Below, piece after piece: positions 1 to 6,742 of a stretch of 7,927 nt of DNA. The DNA is taken from assembly GCA_029987245.1 (NCBI GenBank), contig DALTWG010000065.1:1-7927 (forward strand), given 5' to 3'. This DNA is from Methanocorpusculum sp. Its GTDB lineage: Archaea > Halobacteriota > Methanomicrobia > Methanomicrobiales > Methanocorpusculaceae. The notes beneath the pieces were generated by a model that had not been told where the DNA came from, searched no databases, and saw only the letters and a list, made by a program, of their open reading frames with translations. Made by a program: the position numbers and the translations under genes. Within the stretch, counting starts at the first letter, position 1. Each line of letters opens with the position of its first letter.

Positions 1-64
1 CTTCATATCTCACAAGGCAAATAAGATATGCCGGTTTTGCCGGCTATGGACAAAACCAGAAAAA

Positions 65-90
65 ATGAGAGACACATCCATGTTTCTCAT
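65..90 (+). other. Perfect 10-bp stem-loop
   Basis: ATGAGAGACA (65-74) pairs with TGTTTCTCAT (81-90) around the loop CATCCA. All ten positions pair when read as plus-strand RNA, one of them being a G.U pair (71 with 84). On the minus strand that position would be an A.C mismatch, which favours plus-strand transcription. No run of T follows directly, so it is not an obvious terminator. A second short hairpin (GCCGG/CCGGC, 30-44) lies just upstream. The role is unknown; it may be part of the same structured transcript as 126-305. Confidence 0.45.
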
Positions 91-125
91 CTTAACAGTA
101 ATACAAACTGTTTGTGCTGTACCCC

Positions 126-305
126 GAGGCGGTTCGCCGAGGAGTTGAGCACGGTTTTTCCGTGCGACCTCTGCCGTGCGATCTTAATACCGCGGCAGCA
201 GTTGCGCGTGAAATACGTGAAAGGAAAAAGGATAGTCGAATAATGCGGGGGAACCCCCACGTGCGGCGGACCCGGCTGGATACCTGGTTCGTAGAGTCTG
301 CACGT
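126..305 (+). ncRNA. Candidate structured RNA, family unknown
   Basis: Consecutive hairpins can be drawn by eye: 128-131/135-138 (GGCG/CGCC); 149-154/160-165 (GCACGG/CCGTGC with a T5 loop); 171-176/193-198 (CTGCCG/CGGCAG, extended by 179-180/191-192); 247-250/255-258 (GGGG/CCCC); and a long composite arm closed by 259-264/300-305 (ACGTGC/GCACGT), with inner stems 268-271/296-299 and 272-275/284-287. The two G.T pairs in this arm (268/299 and 274/285), like the one in the stem at 65-90, favour the plus strand. I see no SRP RNA tetraloop region, no RNase P conserved core and no tRNA T-arm. It could be a stand-alone RNA or a long leader of the 411-1649 genes. Exact ends are not determined. Confidence 0.33.
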
Positions 306-358
306 TTTGCAACCACGTTCCTTTTGATTTCCGTTTCACCAATTTCTATCGCAATCTC

Positions 359-368
359 ACATATATTC
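359..368 (+). promoter_or_regulatory. TATA-like box ahead of the 411 gene
   Basis: ACATATATTC lies in an AT-rich stretch about 47 bases before the ATG at 411. A start of transcription some 25 bases downstream would leave a leader of about 20 bases. A second A/T-rich stretch (CTATACATATACA, 394-406) is too close to the ATG for a leaderless start. No Shine-Dalgarno motif precedes the ATG. Confidence 0.3.
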
Positions 369-410
369 GCAAAACCTCATTACTCATGAGCCCCTATACA
401 TATACAACCC

Positions 411-713
411 ATGGCATCTCATCCGGACACCGAACAAAACGATCCTGTGACAGAGTATATCTATCACCCGTCCCCGTCCTTTTGTCCCAATCCTGATACC
501 CCCGGATTTGATGCAGATCTCTACATGGACAAACTCATGCAGCGCCGCAGGGAAATTTTATCCCGCGGCACCTCGCTTCACTTTCTGCACACGCTTCGCC
601 TCTGCAGCAGACTGCGCAGAAAAGTGGTTTCCTGCGGCAAAAAAGTCTACTTCCTTAAACAGACCGCAAAAGTCAGCCTCCTGAAAACCGTTGAAACCCG
701 CCGGCTTCGCTAA
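411..713 (+). CDS. Small basic protein of unknown function upstream of cbiZ
   Basis: This frame encodes 100 residues and I do not recognise a family. The N-terminal third is acidic and proline-rich, with a PSPSFCPNPDTPGFD segment. The middle has a charged helix-like stretch (MDKLMQRRREIL), and the C-terminal half is strongly basic with several Lys/Arg clusters and three cysteines. It has no signal peptide or membrane segment. Codon use (many AAA, ACC, CGC, CTT) resembles that of cbiZ, which supports real coding. The stop lies 12 bases before the cbiZ ATG, so the two are probably co-transcribed. A link to cobamide salvage rests only on that position. It could also be a remnant of a larger gene, or a fortuitous frame in a leader. 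Confidence 0.5.
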   Translation: MASHPDTEQNDPVTEYIYHPSPSFCPNPDTPGFDADLYMDKLMQRRREILSRGTSLHFLHTLRLCSRLRRKVVSCGKKVYFLKQTAKVSLLKTVETRRLR

Positions 714-725
714 CCCGCAACAATT

Positions 726-1649
726 ATGCGCTACTACTTTAAACCAGACACCCTCATTATCCGCGGCAGATTCAAAGCGGCAAGCAACGGTATTGCAGGC
801 GGCATAGAAGATGTGCACACCCTTCTTAACATCTCCGTCCCCCGCGGGTTTTCAGAAGACGCCGCAAAATACATTGACCTCGTCTCCGCAAAATACGGCT
901 TTCTGCACCCCCATTTCGGCCTATTGACCGCGGTCCCCATGAAAAACCTCTGCATAGCACAGTATGACTACATAACGGCCTTTGTGACCGCGGCCGTTTC
1001 CGACCGGAACCGTACAATCAATATTATCGTCACCTCTGCAAAACCCATGACCGATGCAGCTCTCTTAGGCGCCTTAATGACCGTCACCGAAGCAAAAATG
1101 AAAGTTGTTTCCGGACGAAAACTCCCCTCTGGCGCCTTCAGCACCGATGCCGTAATCGTCGCCGCGGAAAAAAATCCCGGCGCCCCCGATGAATTTGCCG
1201 GACCTCTGACTGAAACCGGCGAACGCATTTACAAAGCCGTGTCCCAGGCCTTAAATGTTGCTTTTGTCAGATTTGACAACTACCTGCTGAGCAACTGGGG
1301 CATCTCGCGCGGCTGGGCAAAAGGCGATGCAAAAATAACCAGCCGCCCCGCATTTTTCATCTACAGCCGCTACAAAGGCGACCACTGGAACGAATGGCTG
1401 CCCGAAGGATGCCCGTATTATCCCTGCCATAAATTCCCGCAGCAGAAATGCTATTTCTGCTACTGCCCGCTTTATCCCTGTAAAGACACAGAATTCAGCG
1501 AGGAAATCCGAACACCCCAGGGAAAAATATGGAGCTGCATGGACTGCAGATTTATTCATGAACCCGCGGTCGCCGGACACCTTTTGCACAACCCCGAGGC
1601 GAAAATGGCGGAATTAAAAAGCGTGCGGAAAAATGCGGACGGCCGCTGA
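726..1649 (+). CDS. cbiZ: Adenosylcobinamide amidohydrolase CbiZ with C-terminal cysteine-rich domain
   Basis: The 307-residue protein joins two parts. Residues 1 to about 150 match CbiZ, which removes the aminopropanol arm of (pseudo)cobinamide to give cobyric acid in cytoplasmic corrinoid salvage. Recognisable stretches are the N-terminal DTLIIRG, the GGIEDVHTLLN segment (25-35) and GAFSTDAVIVAAE (136-148), which corresponds to the family's G(T)xTDA-type segment. After a linker, residues about 225-290 form the cysteine-rich small domain often found with cobalamin genes. Its cysteines are C229, C234, C242, C245, C247, C252, C271 and C274, with His residues nearby, and it very likely binds a metal such as zinc. 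No transmembrane helix is seen. The ATG at 726 follows the previous stop by 12 bases and has no clear Shine-Dalgarno. The gene converges with the permease downstream. Confidence 0.85.
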   Translation: MRYYFKPDTLIIRGRFKAASNGIAGGIEDVHTLLNISVPRGFSEDAAKYIDLVSAKYGFLHPHFGLLTAVPMKNLCIAQYDYITAFVTAAVSDRNRTINIIVTSAKPMTDAALLGALMTVTEAKMKVVSGRKLPSGAFSTDAVIVAAEKNPGAPDEFAGPLTETGERIYKAVSQALNVAFVRFDNYLLSNWGISRGWAKGDAKITSRPAFFIYSRYKGDHWNEWLPEGCPYYPCHKFPQQKCYFCYCPLYPCKDTEFSEEIRTPQGKIWSCMDCRFIHEPAVAGHLLHNPEAKMAELKSVRKNADGR

Positions 1650-1660
1650 AGCGGTCTTAT
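1641..1660 (+). terminator. Hairpin across the cbiZ stop codon
   Basis: GGCCGC (1641-1646) pairs with GCGGTC (1651-1656), with one G.U, around a TGAA loop that contains the end of the TGA stop. TTAT follows. It sits between two convergent genes 11 bases apart and could serve either strand. Read from the minus strand, T-rich runs also occur beyond it. The T tract on the plus strand is short, so this is only a weak terminator candidate. Confidence 0.35.
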
Positions 1661-2947
1661 TTACTCAAAACCCTTGTTTTCCTCCGCACCAAGCCATTTG
1701 TTGTAGACAAACAGAACGTGTGAACACAGCACTATAAGTCCTGTTCCGATAAAAATATGCAAATCATATCCGCCGATGAAAAACGTCCCGAAGCCGTCGA
1801 GGATTGAATCCGCATTCTGACCGAGATAATACGATATCAGAATCAGACTGAACACCACCTGGATTTTTCCCTGCGGATACTTTTCGGAAAGCATGGTGAT
1901 ACACAGCGGAAATGCAAGAAACATCAATCCTGCAACAAATAAAATCTCGACCGGCAGAATAATTTCATACGGCACCACAGGGGAAATTATAGAAAGCGGC
2001 GCCAGACACAAAAACCCGATTGCAAGGAACTGGTATTTGTTGTCAATCGTTTTCAGCCGCTTGGTTAAAATTATCGAACCGGCGATTAAAATGATGTTTA
2101 ACAGACAAATCAGAACCGGAATCATATATCCCGCACCGGCAAGATAATATGCAGTTTCCGCATCGTTAATCGCCTGTGACAGCATGAATCCGATGGAAAA
2201 GAAAATCAGAATTGCAATCCAGAAGAATCCGTCCATTAATATACTTTTTATAATGCGCATAAATCTCCTGACCTCTGCAATCTCCTGCTTTATTCTGCGT
2301 GTTATATTCATTTCTTCTTTCGCTTCTATTTCCCGGTCTTTGAGCACTTCAATTACCGGCAGAGTACACAGCGCTATCGCGGCAAGAATGATAAAGGAAA
2401 GTGCAATGCCGAGTTTGTCCAGCGCCGTGTTCAAAAACGGCGTTAACAGCATACTCACGGCACTGTGCGAGGTGAAAATCGCCGCGGAAAGAAGGGGCAC
2501 GTATCGGTGATTAATCCGGTTTTGCGCCGCACCAAAAACAATACCATAGGAAAGTGCGCCGCCGGCAGCGCCCCAGACAACGGAAAATATGAGCATCGGC
2601 ACAAGAGAAGGCGCACCGGCAATAAATCCGAACCCGAGGATGCCCAGTATTTCAAGAACAAGACCCAGGCGAAGCACCCGGTAATAGGACCATTTCAGCG
2701 TGAGGTAACTGAAAAATACGGCAAAAAACCCTGAAAAGAGCAGCAGCATTGTGGTCGATATTGAAAACAATCCGTAGTCAAAGCCCCCGTCTGTTCCCAT
2801 GACATCGGTTACCACACTTGTTGCATCCATCATGCCGTAGAAAAATCCGTTCAGAATGCATGAAGACGCAATAACAAAAAACAACAGGCCGTATTTTGTT
2901 GCACAGATACGGTTATAGAGCTTCAGAACCGGGGCGGGAATTTGCAT
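1661..2947 (-). CDS. Major facilitator superfamily-type permease
   Basis: This 428-residue protein has about twelve hydrophobic helices in two groups of six, the usual MFS plan and length. Approximate positions are 18-40, 58-82, 90-111, 115-140, 148-172, 180-200, then 240-262, 267-290, 303-322, 328-352, 362-382 and 392-414. The halves are joined by a charged loop (about 201-238, rich in Lys/Arg/Glu) that should lie in the cytoplasm. The N-terminus is short with no cleaved signal. I cannot assign a substrate: no sugar-, drug- or nitrate-specific motif stands out, and the classic GxxxDRxGRR loop 2-3 motif is not evident. The gene converges with cbiZ, which makes a corrinoid role conceivable but unsupported. 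It diverges from thrS. The ATG at 2947 is preferred because a TATA-like box is centred 32 bases upstream. Confidence 0.75.
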   Translation of the reverse strand: MQIPAPVLKLYNRICATKYGLLFFVIASSCILNGFFYGMMDATSVVTDVMGTDGGFDYGLFSISTTMLLLFSGFFAVFFSYLTLKWSYYRVLRLGLVLEILGILGFGFIAGAPSLVPMLIFSVVWGAAGGALSYGIVFGAAQNRINHRYVPLLSAAIFTSHSAVSMLLTPFLNTALDKLGIALSFIILAAIALCTLPVIEVLKDREIEAKEEMNITRRIKQEIAEVRRFMRIIKSILMDGFFWIAILIFFSIGFMLSQAINDAETAYYLAGAGYMIPVLICLLNIILIAGSIILTKRLKTIDNKYQFLAIGFLCLAPLSIISPVVPYEIILPVEILFVAGLMFLAFPLCITMLSEKYPQGKIQVVFSLILISYYLGQNADSILDGFGTFFIGGYDLHIFIGTGLIVLCSHVLFVYNKWLGAEENKGFE

Positions 2948-2975
2948 GCGTGCCTTAATAGTTAGCGTTTGCAGG

Positions 2976-2982
2976 TATTAAA
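2976..2982 (-). promoter_or_regulatory. TATA-like box for the permease gene
   Basis: Read on the minus strand the sequence is TTTAATA, centred about 32 bases before the ATG at 2947. This spacing predicts a leaderless or nearly leaderless mRNA, consistent with the lack of a Shine-Dalgarno motif at that start. Confidence 0.4.
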
Positions 2983-3023
2983 GATGCGGACTTACATGCC
3001 GGCAGATACATATTCTGATAGCA

Positions 3024-3032
3024 CCTATATAG
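3024..3032 (+). promoter_or_regulatory. TATA box for thrS
   Basis: CCTATATAG is a good match to an archaeal TATA box and is centred about 46 bases before the thrS ATG at 3074. Transcription would start near 3053-3056, giving a leader of about 20 bases that includes the purine-rich GAGAAAGAGA (3057-3066), a weak ribosome-binding candidate. Placing the promoter here also excludes the in-frame TTG at 2969 as the translation start. Confidence 0.5.
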
Positions 3033-3073
3033 TAGTGTTATTCACAAACTCATTTAGAGAAAGAGAACACGTC

Positions 3074-4834
3074 ATGAAAGTAATATACAGCGACGGAAAA
3101 GTCGGCGAATGCCCCAAAGAGGAGGAACTCCATGTCATTCGCCACACGGCGGCCCACATTTTAGCACAGGCTGTCTTGCATCTCTATCCGAATGCATCTT
3201 TTGCCTACGGACCTGCAACCGAAAAAGGATTCTACTATGATGTAGATTTAGGTGATGCAAAAATCTCCGACACGGATTTGCCTGCCATCGAAAAGGAGAT
3301 GCAAAACATTGTCAAGGCAAACCTGCAGATTAAGCCGTTCATTCTCCCCCGGGCTGAGGCCATCAAACTCATGCAGGAAAGAGGCGAGCCCTACAAAGTG
3401 GAGCACATCGCAGACCTTGCAGAAGAGGTGCCCCTTAGTTTCTATGAGCAGGGCGACTATATTGATATGTGCGTCGGTCCGCACCTGACCTACACCAAAA
3501 CACTCAAGGCATTCAAACTGACCGGTCTTTCCGGTGCATACTGGAAAAACAACAGCGAAAACAAGATGCTGACCAGAATCAACGGTACCGCGTTTGCAAC
3601 CGCCAAAGAACTCGAAGACTTCCTGAAACTCCAGGAGGAGGCAGAGCGCCGCGACCACAGAAAGATTGGCAAAGAGATGAAACTGTTCATGTTCGCCGAC
3701 GAGGGTCCGGGTTTCCCGTTCTTTTTGCCAAACGGCATGATTATCAAAAACGAGCTCTTAAACTACTGGCGTGACCTGCACCGGGAGCACGGCTATCAGG
3801 AGATTTCCACCCCGTTAATCATGAACCGCAGCCTCTGGGAGCGGTCCGGTCACTGGGACCATTACAAGGAGAATATGTACGGCACCAGAATCGATGACGA
3901 GGATTTCTGCATTAAACCGATGAACTGTCCGGGCGGTGTCATGGTGTATGCAAACGAGCCGAGAAGCTACCGTGATTTACCGATGCGCCTTGCAGAGGTT
4001 GGAACCGTCCACCGCCACGAGTTAAAGGGAACCCTGCACGGTTTATTCCGTGTCCGCTGTTTCAATCAGGATGATGCTCATATCTTCATGCGCAAGGACC
4101 AGATTGCAGATGAAATTGCCGGTGTGGTCAATCTCATTAACACGGTCTACACCAAGTTCGGCTTTGAATACTTCCTCGAACTTTCCACCCGTCCGGAGAA
4201 TTCAATGGGCTCTGATGAGGATTGGGAGGCGGCAACCAATGGTCTTAAAGACGCTCTGGAAAAGCTGCAGCTGCCTTACACGATTAATGAAGGCGACGGC
4301 GCTTTCTACGGCCCGAAGATTGATTTCCACCTGCGCGACTGCATTGGCAGAACCTGGCAGTGCGGCACTATCCAGCTTGATTTCCAGATGCCGCAGAATT
4401 TCGATCTGACCTATGTGGATGAAAATGATGCGCGTCCGCGTCCGATTATGATTCACCGTGTTGCGTTTGGCTCCATCGAGCGGTTTATCGGCATTCTTAC
4501 CGAGCACTTTGCAGGAAAGTTCCCGGTCTGGCTTGCGCCGGTGCAGGCGAAGGTGCTGCTTGTTTCCAAAAATGCAGCCGGCTTTGCGGATGAGGTCACG
4601 GCAAAATTAAAGGATGCAAAGGTCCGTGTCGAGCTTGACAACCGCAATGAAAAGATTGGGTACATGATTCGTCAGGCCCAGTACACCGAGCGGGTGCCTT
4701 ATATGGTGATTATCGGCGACAAGGAACTGGAGTCAAAGACTGTTTCTGTCAGAACGCGGGACAGCAAGACTGTTTCGATGCCGCTGGATGAGTTTGTGGC
4801 AAAGATTTCCGGCGAAATCCGCGACCGGGTGTAA
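3074..4834 (+). CDS. thrS: Threonyl-tRNA synthetase, bacterial-type, TGS domain largely missing
   Basis: This enzyme charges tRNA-Thr with threonine in the cytoplasm. Counting from the ATG at 3074 it has 586 residues. The N2 editing domain (about 20-195) has its full site: H24 and H28 in the HxxxH motif, and C133 and H137 in DMCVGPH. The class II catalytic core follows. It has the zinc ligands C285 (in MNCPGG), H336 (in QDDAH) and H461 (in MIHR), the motif 2 Arg-His-Glu near 314-316, and motif 3 GSIERFIG (466-473). Residues about 485-586 are the anticodon-binding domain. Bacterial ThrRS has about 70 residues before the HxxxH histidine; here there are 23, so only the first strand of a TGS-like domain remains (KVIYSDGKV). 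This differs from the archaeal ThrRS with a D-aminoacyl-tRNA deacylase-like editing domain. The 2969 TTG extension looks non-coding. Confidence 0.95.
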   Translation: MKVIYSDGKVGECPKEEELHVIRHTAAHILAQAVLHLYPNASFAYGPATEKGFYYDVDLGDAKISDTDLPAIEKEMQNIVKANLQIKPFILPRAEAIKLMQERGEPYKVEHIADLAEEVPLSFYEQGDYIDMCVGPHLTYTKTLKAFKLTGLSGAYWKNNSENKMLTRINGTAFATAKELEDFLKLQEEAERRDHRKIGKEMKLFMFADEGPGFPFFLPNGMIIKNELLNYWRDLHREHGYQEISTPLIMNRSLWERSGHWDHYKENMYGTRIDDEDFCIKPMNCPGGVMVYANEPRSYRDLPMRLAEVGTVHRHELKGTLHGLFRVRCFNQDDAHIFMRKDQIADEIAGVVNLINTVYTKFGFEYFLELSTRPENSMGSDEDWEAATNGLKDALEKLQLPYTINEGDGAFYGPKIDFHLRDCIGRTWQCGTIQLDFQMPQNFDLTYVDENDARPRPIMIHRVAFGSIERFIGILTEHFAGKFPVWLAPVQAKVLLVSKNAAGFADEVTAKLKDAKVRVELDNRNEKIGYMIRQAQYTERVPYMVIIGDKELESKTVSVRTRDSKTVSMPLDEFVAKISGEIRDRV

Positions 4835-4842
4835 TCTTCCCG

Positions 4843-4854
4843 TTTTTCTTTTTT
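4843..4854 (+). terminator. T-rich terminator after thrS
   Basis: Eight bases after the thrS stop there is a run of five T, one C and six T. Archaeal RNA polymerase commonly terminates at such oligo-T tracts without a hairpin. It overlaps the last codons of the convergent gene. Confidence 0.55.
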
Positions 4855-6178
4855 ACACAGCAAGCGTAGTTACTGCATTCTCATCTTCATAGAATCTGAC
4901 TTTCAGTGTTTTTTCTGACGGATTTGCAGTCAGTGTAAAGACACTCAGCCATATATCGTTGTTTTGCAATATTTCGCGGATTTCGTCGCCGGAGATGTCT
5001 TCGGATGAGAATTGTTCCTGGAACAGTGCTGTGTCGCTTTTCTGAATCTCTTCGATTTCGTCATGATGGGTGTCTACGTATGCATTAGTCCATTCTATTC
5101 GGTCGTGCACTTGTTCAGAGTAGTTGTCAAAGCTGCAGTTTTCGCTATATACATGGGTGTAGGCAACCTGTTTTATGAGGTTTAGCAGGTCGTTTTCTGT
5201 TGTGCAGGCAGGAAGATGTTCTTTGAGGTAGGCGTATCTTCCAAGACCGATTTTATATTCTTCTTTTGCGGCGAATTCTTCGGTCACATAGAAGTTTGTC
5301 TGGCAGTCGCCGCCTTCAATCCAGGAGATTTTGTCTGATGCGATTTCAAGGAGGCCGTATCTGCCGCCGGCGTCTGCGAGGATAAATCCATAGCCGTAGC
5401 TGTCAAAATCCGTTCCCGTTCTGGTGTAGATGTCAAGTTCTTTTTCGATATAGTCCAGGGCTTCCTGTACGTTTGCGCAATGGCGTGTTAAGATTGCGGG
5501 GAGGAGTTTTATCGGGACGCGTTTTGTTTTATCCGGGTTGTCTGCGGTGTTTGCAAATTTGTTGACAGTAATTCCGTCAACGGTTTCGTATTCGGCAACC
5601 CGCATGTTTTCGCCGATGTAGAGTCCGGCTTCGTTTATGGAGTCGGTGCAGATGAAGGATATGAATGAGGCGGTGTCTTCATCGAGTCCGCCTGCACTTT
5701 CCAGTTCATGGTAGTCGGGGAGGTGGTAGTGGGTGGTGTAGGTGAGTCCAAGTGTTTTGTATTGTCCGGGGACGGCTGTGTGATAGATGTATGCGGGGCG
5801 GTTTGAGTAGAGGGCGTCCATGTTTCGTGCGACGATTGCAGCATCTCCGCATTTTTTGGCTATCATTGAGCAGCCGAAGCTGTCTGTCGCGGTTTTGGTT
5901 TCTGTTCTGTCTCCCGTCGCGTCCCAAAAGAGGTCAAGGATGGTTTCTTCGCTGTCGGTGGTGAGTGTGCCAAGGTCATAGACGCGGTCGAATACGGTGG
6001 TTGCGGGGATTATTTTGTCTGCGGTTTTGCCGGGGATTTCGGTTCCGGTGAGGGGGTTGCAGACCGGGGCGGCGGTTTTGTTGTCCGGGGTCGTGAGGGG
6101 GGCTGCAGCGAGTGCCAGGACAAGTATGGCGGCTGCTGCAAGGAGGATGCATACTGCGCCGAGGAGTTTTTTATGCAT
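4853..6178 (-). CDS. Membrane-anchored or exported Ntn hydrolase, choloylglycine hydrolase/acyltransferase-like
   Basis: The 441-residue protein begins with a basic MHKK and a hydrophobic, alanine-rich segment (5-28), a signal peptide or anchor. The likely catalytic start of the Ntn fold is C103 in FGCS, followed at family-like spacing by R118-N119-x-D121 (RNMD). Further matches are a central INEAGLYIG segment (181-189), a YGFILADAGGRYGLLEIA stretch (262-280) with D269 and E278, and the TNFY region near 294-297. Linear-amide C-N hydrolases cleave amides such as bile salts, penicillin V or acyl-homoserine lactones, or transfer acyl groups. The substrate cannot be read here. About 75 residues lie between the anchor and C103, so activity would require cleavage before C103. 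It has no lipobox. It converges with thrS, and a TATA-like box 29 bases before the ATG supports this start. Confidence 0.72.
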   Translation of the reverse strand: MHKKLLGAVCILLAAAAILVLALAAAPLTTPDNKTAAPVCNPLTGTEIPGKTADKIIPATTVFDRVYDLGTLTTDSEETILDLFWDATGDRTETKTATDSFGCSMIAKKCGDAAIVARNMDALYSNRPAYIYHTAVPGQYKTLGLTYTTHYHLPDYHELESAGGLDEDTASFISFICTDSINEAGLYIGENMRVAEYETVDGITVNKFANTADNPDKTKRVPIKLLPAILTRHCANVQEALDYIEKELDIYTRTGTDFDSYGYGFILADAGGRYGLLEIASDKISWIEGGDCQTNFYVTEEFAAKEEYKIGLGRYAYLKEHLPACTTENDLLNLIKQVAYTHVYSENCSFDNYSEQVHDRIEWTNAYVDTHHDEIEEIQKSDTALFQEQFSSEDISGDEIREILQNNDIWLSVFTLTANPSEKTLKVRFYEDENAVTTLAV

Positions 6179-6203
6179 GTATGTGGTTTGGGTTTTCTTA
6201 GGG

Positions 6204-6210
6204 TAAATAG
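6204..6210 (-). promoter_or_regulatory. TATA-like box for the Ntn hydrolase gene
   Basis: The minus strand reads CTATTTA, centred about 29 bases before the ATG at 6178. No Shine-Dalgarno motif precedes that ATG, in keeping with a leaderless transcript. The box lies between the gene and the large inverted repeat at 6222-6285. Confidence 0.4.
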
Positions 6211-6221
6211 GTAACGGCCTG

Positions 6222-6285
6222 GAAAAAGTGGTCTGCCTCTTTTTTGTTCTGTCTGAGCGGGAAGAGGCAGGTGGAACACTTTTTC
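6222..6285. repeat. Large imperfect inverted repeat
   Basis: GAAAAAGTG (6222-6230) pairs with CACTTTTTC (6277-6285), and CTGCCTCTT (6233-6241) pairs with AAGAGGCAG (6262-6270). This gives two perfect 9-bp stems separated by an asymmetric internal loop (2 and 6 bases) and closed by a loop of about 20 bases. It lies just upstream of the predicted promoter of the Ntn hydrolase gene and after the end of the ribbon-helix-helix gene, both on the minus strand. It could terminate the latter's transcript, be a regulator site, or be a relic of a small non-autonomous element. Confidence 0.55.
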
Positions 6286-6392
6286 ATTTTTTGTCAAAAA
6301 CCAGCACGGGTAAAAATAAAAATGGTGAGATAAGTTTTCAGAAAAAAGTCTGGGACATGGGGGACATGGTGATTTTGGGCGGAACGGGATGG

Positions 6393-6713
6393 TTATTTGC
6401 CGGTCATTTTTTCGATGATGCGAAGCAGGGTGCTGTTGTTTTCTTCGAGTTGTTTGAGGGAGGCTGCCATTTCTGTCATATTTTTCTCGAGGTCATTAAT
6501 TTGATTTTGAAGGGCGGTGATACTTTTTTTGAGCATAAAGGCACTGTCCTGATTTGCACTGCCTCCGAGTTCTATCCAGTATCTACAGGCATCGTTAATT
6601 TCTGTGGTACGGTCGTGGTTGTTTTGAGCGGCAATATTGTCTATTTTTTGGAGCGTGGCTTCCTGCATTCTGAAGGTGACTGAGGCTGTCGGGTTGAGTT
6701 TTGACCGTGCCAT
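6393..6713 (-). CDS. Ribbon-helix-helix DNA-binding protein with coiled-coil tail
   Basis: The 106-residue protein fits the MetJ/Arc/CopG-type fold at its N-terminus. A basic tip (MARSK) leads into a beta strand (about 10-16, ASVTFRM), helix A (17-31, EATLQKIDNIAAQ) and helix B (35-48, RTTEINDACRYWIEL). Such proteins dimerise and insert the paired strand into the DNA major groove. Residues about 57-104 form a long amphipathic, probably coiled-coil helix with regularly spaced Leu/Ile/Met, which may drive oligomerisation. No toxin gene is adjacent, so an antitoxin role is not supported. The gene is divergent from the SGNH hydrolase gene and shares a 110-bp control region with paired palindromes, which suggests a transcriptional regulator of that operon and perhaps of itself. 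The ATG at 6713 has no Shine-Dalgarno. Confidence 0.7.
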   Translation of the reverse strand: MARSKLNPTASVTFRMQEATLQKIDNIAAQNNHDRTTEINDACRYWIELGGSANQDSAFMLKKSITALQNQINDLEKNMTEMAASLKQLEENNSTLLRIIEKMTGK

Positions 6714-6742
6714 ATGTTGTTATATAGTTTTTCGTGTGTTGT

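Larger units (their letters stand above)
1..410. other. Intergenic region without a convincing protein gene
   Basis: I find no credible protein gene in these 410 bases. The short open frames on both strands are arginine/serine-rich or low in recognisable structure, and they overlap one another. What the region does show is a series of perfect or near-perfect local hairpins: 30-44 (5 bp), 65-90 (10 bp including one G.U, 6-base loop), and a dense run from 126 to 305. The middle is clearly richer in G+C than both flanks, which are AT-rich. The final 50 bases look like the promoter and leader of the gene starting at 411. Confidence 0.6.

Noticed and set aside
200..300. Cobalamin riboswitch upstream of the corrinoid gene
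   Set aside because: GGCTGGATACCTGG only loosely recalls the B12 box (GCCAGGAGACCTGCC), and the other conserved core strings of that riboswitch are absent.
126..305. Known archaeal SRP RNA, RNase P RNA or tRNA
   Set aside because: No SRP domain IV-type GGAA...GCAGCC region, no RNase P conserved GAGGAAA core and no TTCGA T-loop with acceptor pairing were found.
28..389. Short overlapping open frames on both strands (28-243 and 114-389 plus, 92-316 minus)
   Set aside because: They overlap each other, lack ribosome-binding or TATA support, give Arg/Ser-rich proteins without recognisable domains, and cover a run of hairpins.
1251..1589. Minus-strand 112-codon frame inside cbiZ
   Set aside because: It is a shadow of cbiZ, whose cysteine-rich domain and CbiZ motifs identify the true frame.
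2969..3073. N-terminal extension of thrS from an in-frame TTG
   Set aside because: It would start upstream of the TATA box at 3024-3032, the extra 35 residues resemble no ThrRS or TGS sequence, and the ATG at 3074 gives a clean start.
6228..6683. Plus-strand 151-codon frame
   Set aside because: It runs antisense to the ribbon-helix-helix gene and through the inverted repeat. Its protein has no recognisable features, while the minus-strand frame has a clear fold.
6393..6713. Antitoxin of a toxin-antitoxin pair
   Set aside because: No small toxin-like gene overlaps or adjoins it in either direction. The coiled-coil tail and divergent palindromes fit a stand-alone regulator better.
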